Positions 22,114-33,270 of a stretch of DNA of 64,000 nt are shown here, one piece after another. The notes beneath the pieces are model-generated. The model was given only the letters and a program-made list of their open reading frames with translations, was not told the DNA's origin and made no database searches. Both the position numbers and the translations under genes were made by a program. Each line of letters opens with the position of its first letter. Positions within the stretch are counted from its first letter, which is position 1. The DNA comes from Edaphochlamys debaryana. Lineage: Eukaryota > Chlorophyta > Chlorophyceae > Chlamydomonadales. The stretch spans positions 124,001 through 188,000 of the forward strand of contig JAEHOE010000015.1 in NCBI GenBank assembly GCA_016858145.1, written 5' to 3'.

Positions 22114-23722
22114 TCACTGCTCCCTCACAGCCTCACTGCCGCACGCCACCTTGTGCCCCGCCGCCCAGCTCTCTCACCCCTGCTCCTCCCCTTCTCCCGC
22201 CTCCCCCTCCCCGCCGTCCCTCCTCTCATACGCCTTCTGGCACGCGACGCAGCAGTAGGCGGCCGCGCCCCGGCACCGCCCGCTGCAGCGCAGCAGCGGC
22301 CCCGCCCCCGCCTCGCTGTCGCCCGCCATGCCGCCGCAGCCCCGGTGCGAGCAGCGCGGGGGCAGCCCCAGCGCCCGCTCCGCCAGGCCCGGGGGCGGCA
22401 GCATCTGCAGGAAGCTGCACTCGGCCAGCTCCGACGCGACCTCCGGCATCAGCTCAAAAGAGGACCACTCGGCATTCTTGCCCATCGTCTGGGCCATCGC
22501 CAGTCCGACGCCTGGGCGGCAGTAGTTGAAGCGGGTGGGCTGAGATGGGTGGGAGATGGGGGCAAGCAGGAAGGGCGAATGGGGCGCTCAGCACACAGAC
22601 CGGCAAGCATACATGCGGTGAGGAAACAACACGGACCGCCGGCAGAAGCAGCACACCGCTAGTGGGGGGGAGGGAGGTGAGGTGTGCGGTCAAGCGCACC
22701 CACCCATCCATTCCCAGATCGGGGCCGTGTCGTCAAGTGCACCCACCCATCCATTCCGTGGTCCCTCACCTGCGTCTGCCGCGGCGCCCTCCGCATCGCC
22801 GAACCGGGCCGGACCGGGTGCCGCAGTGGTGGTGCAGCCAGCGCAGCCGCCGGCGCCGCAGCCCGCAGGTCCCCCCTGCCGCCGGGCGGTCCGGCACGGT
22901 CAGGGCGGGGGGTCTCCGCCGTGAGGGCGGCGCCCCGCCGCGCCAGGCCGCAGCGGCACGGGCAGCGCATCCAGGCCCACCCAGCACCGCCGTCAGTGCC
23001 CGGCAGTGCAACCCGAGCGAGTGCGCCCGGCGAAACCCCCGGCGCAGCCGCACACCAGAGGCAGTGCCGCTCAGCCAGCGGCTCTCCGTTGCTCCACCGG
23101 AGGACGACCTGAGCGTCCACAGGCCGATAGCCGGCCGGGCTGAACACCTCGTAGACGGGGATGGTGAGGTTGAGGAAGTCTCGCGCAGCTTGCTTCTGAG
23201 CGGGCGTGCCGCTAGCGGCAAAGCTGCTAAACTTGGAGAACGGCATCCTGCGCGGCACAGCCGGGGGGGAGGGGGGGAGGGGGGCAGGCCGCTGAGAGAC
23301 GGTGCCGCTGGTCAGGGCAAGCGGTGCACGAGGCAAGTGGTGCGCAAGGCAAGCCCTGTCCCAGTCTCGCCGAGAAGAACCTGTGTCGCGTGGGCTTGTG
23401 CGTGGAGAAGGCGTCGGGCCACGCTGGCCTCGCCCTTCTTGCCGATGCGCTGTAAATCAAGCCCTTGCCCAGCTCCTTCTGGGCTCGGCGCGCATCCCGG
23501 CTGCATCGCGCGCGGGCCCTCAGCCGGCGTGTAGTACTCGGGCGGCCGCCGCGTGCGCGTGCTGTGGCTGCTGCCGCTGCTGGGTCCAGCGCCTGCAGCG
23601 GCGGGAGCGCGTTCGCTGTCGCTGCCGGGGGCGGCCAAGGCGCAGCCCAGGAAGAGCGTGGCAGCGAGCAGCGCCGCCAGGAGCCACCAGGCGCGCGGGG
23701 CCTGGAGCGCTGAGTGCCGCAT
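22114..23722 (-). CDS. MYND zinc-finger protein with N-terminal hydrophobic segment
   Basis: Four exons (23722-23538, 23247-22770, 22539-22232, 22168-22114) join in frame to about 341 residues. The N-terminus, MRHSALQAPR followed by about 20 hydrophobic residues (WWLLAALLAATLFLGCALAA), reads as a signal peptide or membrane anchor, unusual for a MYND protein. The middle includes RDFLNLTIPVYEVFSPAGY and VLRWSNGEPLAERHC and has no assigned fold. The C-terminus is a MYND finger: CSHRGC ... LLRCSGRCRGAAAYCCVACQKA | WAAGHKVAC, completed only if a 63-nt intron (22231-22169) is removed. Without splicing, the frame meets TGA at 22174 and loses the last His and Cys ligands. MYND fingers usually bind proline-rich partners. 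The first intron uses a GTACTA donor; an alternative model would start at MPFSKF (ATG near 23246) and drop the hydrophobic exon. Confidence 0.7.
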
Positions 23723-23750
23723 GGTTGCGGCAGATGTGGAGTCCTGACAT

Positions 23751-23755
23751 TTACA
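23751..23755 (-). terminator. Candidate TGTAA on the minus strand (BTB gene)
   Basis: TTACA on the plus strand reads TGTAA on the minus strand. It lies about 1.2 kb beyond the BTB stop but only about 30 bp before the proposed MYND start codon. Using it would leave little room for the MYND promoter, so the assignment is weak. Confidence 0.25.
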
Positions 23756-23918
23756 TGTATGAAGTAGTCAACGTAGAGGCCTGGGCGGTGCCCCGCAACT
23801 CCATGCGCAACTCAGATCCTTCTGCCTTACCCATCGCAGGCGCCCACACACAACCCCAAGGGACAGACACAAGAATGTGGGGGCGGACTCGACACGCGCC
23901 GCCGCAAGAATGGGGCCG

Positions 23919-23946
23919 TCTCTCTCTCTCTCTCCGCTCTCTCTCA
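23919..23946. repeat. (TC)n microsatellite
   Basis: A run of TC dinucleotides interrupted once by CG, in the spacer between the MYND and BTB genes. Confidence 0.85.
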
Positions 23947-24946
23947 ATTGTAGGGAACCACGCGTGCGGGGGTGGATCGAACAACATCGTAGTTCACCGC
24001 GCAAATCGTGCAATCCAGCCTACTACTATACCGTTCGTACCGTACCGATTACTCCTTGCCCCGACCTGCTTCCGACGGACACGTGCAACGGTCGCCCACA
24101 CCAGCCGTTGCCTCTGCTTCAAGACAGCCAGCCTTCGCGGCGCCTCACGGGTACCGACCGACTTAACGGTAGCCCAACATTTCCCCCACCTTCACAAAGA
24201 CATAACACGCTCAAGCGCAAGCGCAGCGTCCAGGGCCCAAAACACGCGCGCGCCTCTGCAGGCCACCAATAGGCGACCGCAGCAGCGCGACATGCATCCG
24301 GTGCTAACAGCAAAGTGCACGACACTACGAAAGCCCGACGACAGATCAAAGGCCCGCACGTGAGTTGACTGCGGGGAGCCGCCATGGAGTTCTGTGGGGA
24401 AGCAACCATACCACACGTTCCAACGTTCGAGCACAACACCGCTGCACAGTCGCAAGAGCGCGTCCGAAACAACAACCAGCTCGGCTGACGACAATAGCCC
24501 TCAAGTGGTGGGCGTTGGCCCTCGCCTCACCGTTGTCGTAACGAGCCTGAGCCCTGCTAAACACACAACAACGAACCCCGCCGAGGCCACAACGCTCGCC
24601 ATTTGCACGCGCGCGTGCCAAGACAGGCCCACGCACGCGCGCCCTATATGAAGCTGCAGCCAGCGCCGCTAACGGCACGGCGCGATGGTGCCGCTCCGGT
24701 TCAAGCCCCGAAACGCTGCGCCGCTAGCGCCCGGCGCCCGCCTCGTTCCGTTCGACCGTGTATGCATCGGCATCGGCATCCCATTCTTCCCCACGCGCAC
24801 ACATTATGTTGGTAAGCCAGGCCCCCAGCGCCCGCTAGCGCCTTGCGCGGCCCTCTCCCGCCGGCCCTGCCCGTCTACACCTCCCTCCGTGCCCTCTGTG
24901 CCCTCCAGCACCGCGCACCTGTCCTGCCGCACAGGCCTGCCCTCCC

Positions 24947-25471
24947 TCACGCCACGACCTCCCCGGCCTGAGGCCGCACGCCGCCCCGGCCCCGCTCCTC
25001 TCCCGCCTCCTCCTCGCCTCCCACCAGCGCCTCCAGGGTTGCAAACACGAGCACCTCGGCCTCCTCATCCAGGGCCGCCAGGTCTCCGCGCGCCACGAGC
25101 CCGCCCCGGCCGTAGTAGCCACCAGCCACGAAGTCGGCGTCGAACGCGCCCGTGTCCCCCAGGACCAGGCGGCCTTGGAGCGCGGTGTTGTCGGACTGCA
25201 GCGCCGCCAGGCGGCAGCGGCTGCGCAGCACGGGCTGGCGGTCGGCGTAGGCGCAGAAGGGCAGCGGCGGCCGAGACGCGACCGGCGGCGGCTGGTGCCG
25301 GGGCTGCGCCGGCGGCCGGTTGCCGCGGTGCTGGTTGCCGCCGCCGCCGCCGCCGGCACCGGCTGCGGCCGGCGGCTGGGGCTGGGGCACCGGGGCGTGG
25401 GAGTAGGGGCTGCTGGGCACGGGCGGGAGCACTCCGGGCATGAGGTGCCTCCCCACGTACAGCCCCAGGCG

Positions 25472-25502
<31 letters not shown>

Positions 25503-27920
25503 CCAGCGCCGGAGGGCGCGCACAGCCGCAGCTGCCACCGCGCGCCCGCGTACTCGTGCTGGTCGCTCTGCAGCATGTCGGACGGCTGGAGCTTACGTAA
25601 GGCGCCAACCGTCAGCCGCCAGCACATGCGGTACGGCCGCCGGAACGGCGGCTCCGCCTCCAGCTCCACCGCCGTACACAGGGACTGCGAAGCGGCGCTG
25701 GAGGCCGCAGCGCCGCTGGATGCGGCGCTTGATGCGGAGGCAGGCCGTGACGACGGCGTGGGCGTGGGCGTGGCGGCGGCGCAGTGGACCTCGAAGTCGA
25801 GGCGCGTACGGGACCAGAGCGCCGCCGCCAGCACGTGCGGCGCGACCAGGCCCTCGGACCGTACGGCCATCAGCTGCGGTACAGTGAGGTGCTCGTACCG
25901 TACGGCGGAGTGGAGCAGCATCTGGACGGTCTCCGCCGCCGTCGGCGAGGACGCCACGGGCAGCGGCGCAGCCGCCGCCGCCAGCGACGCCGACTTCGCC
26001 AGAGCTGGCGGCGGCGCCATCACGAGCTCCGCCAGGGGCTCCAGCTCATGGCAGCCGCCGCCGCTGACGGCGACGTTGTTGGCGCCCAGCGAGTCGATGG
26101 GGCCGAGGGGGTCCTCCGAGGCGAAGCTCGCCACGCCCAGCACACACGACTCGCTGCTCCTGATCGTGCTGCGGCTCGACGACTGGCTGCTAGGCCACGT
26201 GCCCGTAACGCCAGCGCTGCACGGCGGCGATGTGCCGCCGCTGAGCGCCGCCAGCCGGGCGGTCGCGCTGGCGGCTGCTGTCGCCGCCGAGCCGCCGCCG
26301 GCAGCGGCGGCGGCGCGGGGTGTGGCGGGGATGGCGGCGGGGCAGGAGCGCGAGAGCTGGAGGTGGTGGGCGAGCCGTTCATCGGAGATGTGGAGAGCAG
26401 ACGACAGGAGCCGCTGCAGCTCGGCGCCGCCGCTGGCGTCGCGGGCGGCGGCGCCCAGGCCGTCGTCGTCAGCGGTGCCGTCGAAGGCTGCGCTGGTCAC
26501 CGTCTGCCCGCAGGCGCTGACGCCCTCTGCCTCCGCGGCTAGGAACAGACCCGAGACCTCCTTCACGAGCTGATACCTGTGGCGGCGTCAGGAGGAATGT
26601 CAGGCCTTTTCGTGTTCGATTTCTGCACCGAACCCCTGTAGATACCGGCAAGGCCAAGCATGGAAGCCTAGCGGGCAGCGCAAACGAACCCGTGGCATTC
26701 CACGCATCCCGGGTTTCCGGCGAACCGTACTGTCGTACCTGTCGTACTCGGACTGTACGGCCAGGTCGTCCGAGGCCAGGATGTCCAGCAGCGTGCGCGG
26801 CTCGATGTGCGGCAGCGCCGGAGCCCAGGCGGGCAGGTTGCGCGGCAGGCGGAGCGCCAGGACGCGGCGGCAGGCGGCCGAGAGCATGTCCGAGGCCTCG
26901 CCGTGGTCAGCCCGCGTCGCCCAGGCCAAGCAGGCCGTCAGGTTGGTGGGGTCCAGGTGCTGTGGGGCAACGCACGAAACAGAAGAGCGTGGGACGACAC
27001 AAAGTGAGGTTGCCGTTGGGGGAGTGCAGAGCTTGGATATGGCGTAGGTGAGGCGAGCGTTTCGGGCACGGCTTGGGGTTCGAACTAGATTCGGGGCTGG
27101 GCGTTGAAGCGGAGTGCGGCACTGACAACATCCTTGCCCATGCGCACCTGTGAGAGGAACTCCACGCAGGCCGACTGCACGGCAGTGACCCCCAGATAGT
27201 GCGCAGCCGCCAGCACATCGAAGGCGTTGTCGCTGCCGATGGTGCTGTTGGGCGAGGCGTAGAAGTACTCGAGGATCCATTCGAAGCCTGCGGGATTGAG
27301 TCAGCGCGGGGTCACGAGCGTTGGCAGGACTCGGGTCCGCTGCACAGGAGCCCAAGCAACAACGAGAAGAACAGGCGTAGGGCGGACGTGTCGAAGCCTG
27401 GGGCTGCTACCTCTTGTGTCGAGGGGTTTCGAGTGGGTGCCGGAGTTGGAGCGGTACCCCGCACGCACCCGGTGACGTCAGCCTTGCACGAAACCCCCGC
27501 CCGAGAGCCCTTGCACCTTAGCCCCCCCACGAGACGAAGAGGCTTGCCCCGTGAGCTGGGCCGGTCGGCTGGCTTACCGCGCTGCGTGACGTCCTCGCCG
27601 AGCAACAGGTCGTGGGCGGGCAGCCCGGCATCCTCCTGGCCATCTCCAGCACCGGCCACCCGCCCCGTCGGGTTTAGCTCCACCCAGCGGAGGAGCGTCG
27701 CGAAGTAAGACGACTGGCTGGCAAGGATGACGCGGTGCAGGGCGTAGCTCTGCCCAAATGCCCTCAAGCAGATATCGGGAAAGCGGCGGGACCGCCACGC
27801 CGTCTCGAAGACGGCGTCAGCGTACACCGCCGGATCACGCAGAGCGGTCGCTGCATGCGTGACGAGGCCGACCGGTGGTTCATGGCCAGAGTCCGTTCCC
27901 CGGCGAGGCTTCCCCCTCAT
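24947..27920 (-). CDS. BTB-BACK domain protein, POB1/LRB-like
   Basis: Likely substrate adaptor for CUL3 ubiquitin ligases. Four exons (27920-27578, 27287-27148, 26959-26739, 26576-24947) join in frame to about 777 residues. The BTB fold starts near residue 50 (FPDICLRAFGQSYALHRVIL, SQSSYFATLLRW) and continues after intron 1 with FEWILEYFYASPNSTIG and NAFDVLAAAHYLGV. A BACK-type helical part follows (ACLAWATRADHGEASDML ... LLDILASDDLAVQSEYDRYQ). The long last exon has an Ala/Ser-rich linker, then VPQLMAVRSEGLV and a strand-rich C-terminal part (MCWRLTVGALRKLQPSDML, YAGARWQLRLC, RLGLYVGRHLMPG), resembling the C-terminal domain of plant POB1/LRB light-response BTB proteins. ATG 27920 is the first in-frame ATG before the domain; upstream in-frame starts are non-ATG. 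The Gly/Pro/Ala insertions are typical of this genome. Confidence 0.85.
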
Positions 27921-28980
27921 AATAGCCCACCGCAACGAGGCAAGTGAAACATTCGGGGCCTCCCCTGCCGTGGCTACAGCGTCCAGAAGCACGAAAGAGT
28001 TCTTTGAAGACGTCCTACTGCAACGGCAAGTCGCAGGTCGCGTGGGGTCGGCTTTGCGGGGAGTGCTGTAGTAAAAAGAATAGATCAAAGGGAGAGGTCG
28101 CCTGCTTCGTCAGCGGGCTATGACGCTCGTGTCGTGTTGCGGGTGTGGGGCGTCACCCCGCGCCGAAGCGTTGAGCTGCGTCCTCCCTGCGTTTGCAGCG
28201 CCTGCATGCGTCTGTTATGGTGGTGCGAGTAGTATCTCAGTGGAGTAACGGCCTGGTGGTGTGTGGATGCAGGCGCGTCTTGCGGTCTCGGCTCGCGGCC
28301 CGCCAAAAAGCTGCATGGTCGGGCTTCACTCACGCTGCAGCTTGGCACCAGGCCGGCACGCGCTTTCAACACACATCCTCAAGTTACTTCACCGCGGGGC
28401 TGCTGCAGGTTGCAAAGTCGTCTCGTCCGCACGCGTGCTCCGAGCCACACGCGCGGCGAGACGCGGATGGCCGGGGGAGGCCGGGGGCGCCCTTTTCCCG
28501 CCCCGCGCCCTGCCGCCTCTCCTCACCCCGCCGACCAGCACTGCTAATCCCCATCTTAGTGAACCCAAGAGGAATGCGTGCCGAGGCCTTCACCAACGAC
28601 AACCCTGCCCGCCAGACGCCGCCCTCGAGCGCTGTGACCTGCCTCTCGGCCCCGACTTCCTCCCTGTCCCGACCACTGCGCCATCACTAAGCCTGATCCT
28701 GCCTGACCTGGCCTCCCGAGACAGCGAGTCCCACGCCAGAGGCCAGACCATCCTGCTGCACCCGCTCTCTGTGCTGAACCCCGAACAGGCCTCGCTTGCA
28801 GCCCACACCTTTCCTGCCAGCACGTCGAGCCTGGCAAACACGCAACAGGGGCCCCAAGCATTTCATGCATCGCTCCTTGGCCCCCTGATCCCTGCCCCAT
28901 CCCGTGCTCCTCCCTCCCCGCCTGCTCCCGCTATCGCGCTCCACTCCGCGTTGCGCCGGGCTGTCGAACAGCCGGGTGAC
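27921..28980. other. BTB promoter and PTPA 3' flank
   Basis: About 1 kb between two minus-strand genes. A 271-residue plus-strand frame at 28261-29076 runs antisense into the last PTPA exon and has no motif, so no gene is called. The exact PTPA polyadenylation site is not visible. Confidence 0.45.
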
Positions 28981-31900
28981 TCACTCGAACGCCAGGAGGC
29001 TGCCGAACATGAAGTGCTGCATGATGGGGAACTTGGACAGCACCTCCACCTGGGCGGCATTGGGATTTGGGGATGACAGGGAATGAGGCCATGAGGGTTG
29101 AGCACTGCATGATGCGTGATGGGGGCAGGGCGCGATCGCGCTAGGAGGATAATGGTGCCTGGGGCCCCGAGTTTGTTAGCGGCAGGCACCATGCGGGCAC
29201 TGGAACGGATCACGTAAGCTGCACCGGGAGTCTAGTCGGGGCTGCGGAGACCCGCATCCCTCCAAACCGTGCACGCTTGAACTCTCGACCCCTGCATCCA
29301 CCGCTGGTCAACCCTGCGCCGCACCCGCCCACCCACCTGGTACATCTTGATCATCCCGCTGTTGACCTGCGGCGGCCGGGGTGGGCCACAGCGGGCCGGA
29401 GCGTTGGCCTTCCACGCCTCCACGCTTCCACACCTAGCCTAAAATGCGTAGCCACCCCCCTTCCACTGCTACTAACCTGTACTTATGAACCGCACCAGGC
29501 AGGGCTGCAAGCCTCCTAACAAGTGCCCTCCCCCTAGAGTCCACGCGCTAGGCCCCAGCCGCCCCACCTTTGCCCAGGTGGGAACGCAGGAGATGTCGTT
29601 GAGCATGGGGGACGTCTCCGCCAGCGGGCCCTTCTTCACCTGGCAGCGGTGGGGTGGCGGCGAGCGGGAGGCAGGGAGGGTCACACCGTGTGGGGCGGAG
29701 GGGTGGCGGGATGGTGGTGGCAGGGATCGGGGCGGCGGGGTGGTGGGGATGAAGGCGGGTGTCACAGACAGGTGTGACACGCGTTGCACCAGCCCAAGCG
29801 CTGTGACAGCTCCAGAGAGGGGCAGCGGTAGCGTGGAGGGGGAGAGGGAGGACCACCACCACCCGCCTACACTCGTGCTACGCCTAGGGCGGGAGAAGCG
29901 GTGACGGGCACAGCGTGTGGAGAGCAGCGACGACCCAACTCCCTGAAGTGGACAGCGACGTCCTTCCCCAACGCCCCGTACAGGCCTCCACAGCACCGGC
30001 CGCCACCACCGCTCACCTCTCCACTTGCGGAACGGCTTCCAGCGGGCCCACGGCCTTCATAAACTGTAAGCTCTTACCGTAGTACCCCTACTCTTGGCCC
30101 CACCCCAGCTTACTGGTGTTCCCCGCTCCCCGTCCCCCGCCTCCCCCATTCCCGCACCTTCTTGACGAACTTGACGCAGCCCAGGTACAGGTAGGCGTCC
30201 GCGTATGCCTCCAGGATGTCGGCGTTGTGAATGGACTTGGGCTTGATCATGGGGTGGGCCACCAGCTGGGGGGAGGGGGTTGTGAGGGTTGAGGGGGTTG
30301 GGGTTGGGGTTGGGGCTGGGGCTGGAGTTGGGGTAGAGGTAGGGGCGGAGGTGGGGATGATGGGGGTGGGGATGGAGGTGGGCAGACATTACGCTACCCG
30401 GCAGGCTTGATTCCGTCCTTCCCGCAGCCTCGCTCCACACGCGCCAGGCACGCACAGTCCTGCCCCCACCCCCACGCCCCACCCTCCACGGGACGGCCCG
30501 CCACCTACCTGCCTCAAACCCCTAGAGGAGCGGCTCCCCAGGGCCTCCCAGACTGACGCCACCCACCTGCGCCGAGCCCCAGATGAAGGGCAGGAACTGG
30601 TAGTCGTCCAGCCCCCACACGCCGTGCGAACCAGCCGGCTCCAGCCTGGAGGCAGAGGACGCATCACGTGTGGGGCCGGGACCCGGGAGAGAGGGTGAGG
30701 TCGTGGCATGGGGTTGTGGAGCAGGCGCAGGGCAGGGCAGGGACTGGATCTGGCACAAGCCAGGAGGCAGCCGGGGCGGGGCGGGCGGACCGCGGGCGGG
30801 CAGGCGACCTCAGCCTCCCCGCCTCCTCTACCCTGTGGCCTCGCTCCCCCCCATGCCTCCCTCCGCCCATGCCTCCCTCCCCCCTATGCCTTCTCCCCCC
30901 CTCCCCCACCAGTACGTCGTCTGGACCTTGCGCATGAGCTCCAGGTACTGCTTGAAGATCAACAGGCCCAGGCCCTGGGGAAAGAGGATAAAGGAATAAG
31001 GATTGAAGGGGATTGGGGAGGGGTGGGCGAGTGGTAGCGGCTTTGGGGGAAGGGCCCGCGCTGGGCTAGGGGCCGGAGAGCAGTATGCTCGCCGGAGCCT
31101 CCTTCCCGCTCCCGGCTTCCCGATCCCCGCTCAGCATCTTGCCGACCCGACGTGACGAGACCTTGCACAGCCTAGGCAGCCCGTCCCTTCCCATCCCATC
31201 CCCTTGCGACTTCCCCGTACCTGTCGGTCCTGCTCCCCTCCCCTCGTCTACCCTGTTTCCTCCACACATACACCCCATTCCCCACCCGCCCGACCCCCAC
31301 CTGCCGGTCCTCCTCCCCTCCCCCTCCCCTCCCCCTCCGCCCCCACCTGCCGGTCCTCCTCCCCGAACACCCCCAGCTTGGCCAGGCAGTACAGCAGCGC
31401 GCAGAACTGCGTCTCGTGGCCCGTGCCGTAGTCGATGCGAGTGGCGTTGCCGAAGCTGTCAGGGGCGGGGGGAGGGAGGGGTTAAGGCACGGGGATGAGG
31501 TGAGGGCCTGTTATGGCGTGGCTGGCAGGGGTGTGTGGACGGAGGCGGCCCTCTTCCAGCGAAGGGAGGCTGGCCCAAGCGCTAAGCCTCCTAGGAGGTG
31601 GATCAAACAAGCTGGAAAGGCTGGAAAGTGGCAGCGCGCGTGGGTACCTGTATCCTAGGCAGCTGAGCTAGATGGCTCGCTCCCGCCCCATGTCCAGATC
31701 GGTCCTGCTTTCCTCCGTCCTACCCTCATACCCGAGCGCCGCACGGACCTGTCCAGCAGGTACGGCACCAGCTCCACCACCGCCTGCCGTACGCCCTCGG
31801 GCAGCACCGCCTCCAGCAGCGCCGGGGCCCGCTCCGTCAGCCGGGCGTGCCTGGGGAACCGTCACGGGTAAGCCAGCAGTAGGTATTGGGGTGCACAAGG

Positions 31901-32756
31901 CGCCGTTTTAACCCCTGGAAAGTGCATGACATGCACTGCTGTCAGTTCAGAGCTGGCAGGAAGGTAGCAGCCGGCCCAGTCGGGTCCAGCCCCTGGCGCC
32001 AGCCCGCCCCGTCGGCCGCACTGGCCTGGCCCCCTCCGCCGCCGCCACGCACCAGGTCCGAAAGGCGGGGTTGCCGTACCGCAGCGACTGCTGCTCGGGC
32101 GGCACCTCGTCCACCATCGTGCCCAGCTTAGTCAGCATGTCGCACGTGGCCCGCACGGCGGGCGAGGGAATGTACGACGCGTCCGACGACTTCTTGCCTT
32201 TGACCGCCTCGTTGATCGCGAGGATGAAGGCCATGAAGTCCTTCACGCTCTGGCCCTCTAGGAAGCGTTTGAGCTCCTCCGCGGTGGTGATGCGCTTCCG
32301 CGCGGGCTGGTATTGCTGCACCGGCTCGGTCCGGTCCGGCATCTTTGGCGAGGCATTGATCACGGGATCAGGTGCTCGTCGCTGCCCCGCCCGCGCCGCT
32401 GCAGCAGCATCTGCCGTGGCCACTGCTGCATCCGCGGCCCCGGGCTCAGGGAAGGCCCCGCCCGCGCCCCCTGCTATGCCCCCGACGGAGAAGGTGCCAT
32501 CGTCGACACCTGCCCCCGCGAAGCCGCCGCCGCCGGCAGGGGCAGGAAAGCGCCCCAGGCCGCCCAGGCTCAGGCCCCCAGCCAGGCCGCTGCTTCCAGC
32601 GGGCGAGAGGTGAGACGGGGAGTGTGCGTGGGGCACCGAGGTGGCCCAGGGCGCGGCGGTGGGGCTGAGGACATCAGCGGTGTGGTAGGGGGCGCTGGTA
32701 GGGAAGCCGGGGTCGTCCTCCTGACCCGTGGCGACGTGCACCCCAGCGTGCTTCAT
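28981..32756 (-). CDS. Serine/threonine-protein phosphatase 2A activator (PTPA)
   Basis: Peptidyl-prolyl isomerase-type activator that conditions the PP2A catalytic subunit. Ten exons are read on the minus strand. The first (from ATG 32756) has a Gly/Ala/Pro-rich extension of about 115 residues, then the family start: [36 protein letters not shown]. Later exons give [143 protein letters not shown] and [13 protein letters not shown]. The GTGHE and [16 protein letters not shown] blocks that form the active cleft are intact. The donor after VPQ/VER (near 30019) is ambiguous: the phase favours GTGGAG over the better-looking GTGAGC. The final GAG TGA GTC also resembles a donor, but the length fits the family end. 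Confidence 0.95.
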
Positions 32757-33270
32757 GCGCGCTAACTACAGCAGCTGCCAGCACACGCTTGGAAGCCGTG
32801 AAAGCGCCAGAGCTGGGTGTGTCGTCGGATGTCGGGAATCGGGTCTAGAGCTCGCTCTGCACGAGAGCTACTCGCAAACAGAAGTCTTGTGGCGATGCAG
32901 GTAGGTTGGGCGTGTTTGTGCAAGTGTTGCTCTTTCGCGGGGCTCGAGGGTGTTCGATTCCGAGCCTTGTTCTGTCTGTTATCGTGTGATGCCCGTCCAC
33001 TGCCGCAGTTGAGTTTTGAGTGTGTACAAGGTGATCGGGCTGGCCGCTTGCGGCGCTTTAGTTCCGCGAGCACATGGCCATGTGCCCCGCGCGTCGCCAG
33101 CTGCTGAAGCTGGCCGCTACACAGCAGCCCAAATGGCTGTAGAGCACATACTTGGCACTTACAATACACGTACACGTCCCGACGACCACAAGGCTGCACC
33201 CGCAGCGCACGCAGTAAGCGCGTCGCTCGGCGCAGCGACAGAAAACCTTGGTACCACGCGATTGCGAGCC
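32757..33270. promoter_or_regulatory. Divergent promoter region between PTPA and AAH
   Basis: 514 bp separate the two start codons, which point away from each other. The stretch is less GC-rich than the flanking exons and has no supported coding exon. No clear TATA box is seen. Confidence 0.5.

Larger units (their letters stand above)
23723..24946. other. Spacer between MYND 5' end and BTB 3' end
   Basis: About 1.2 kb of lower-GC sequence with no supported exon. It probably holds the BTB-gene 3' UTR and the MYND-gene promoter. A (TC)n tract and a TTACA motif are listed separately. Confidence 0.5.

Noticed and set aside
28261..29076. 271-residue plus-strand ORF
   Set aside because: Runs antisense into the last PTPA exon and has no motif or splice partner.
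30282..30380. TTGGGG-type repeats resembling telomeric DNA
   Set aside because: Irregular GGGGTTG/GGGGCTG run inside a PTPA intron; not the TTTTAGGG repeat of these algae.
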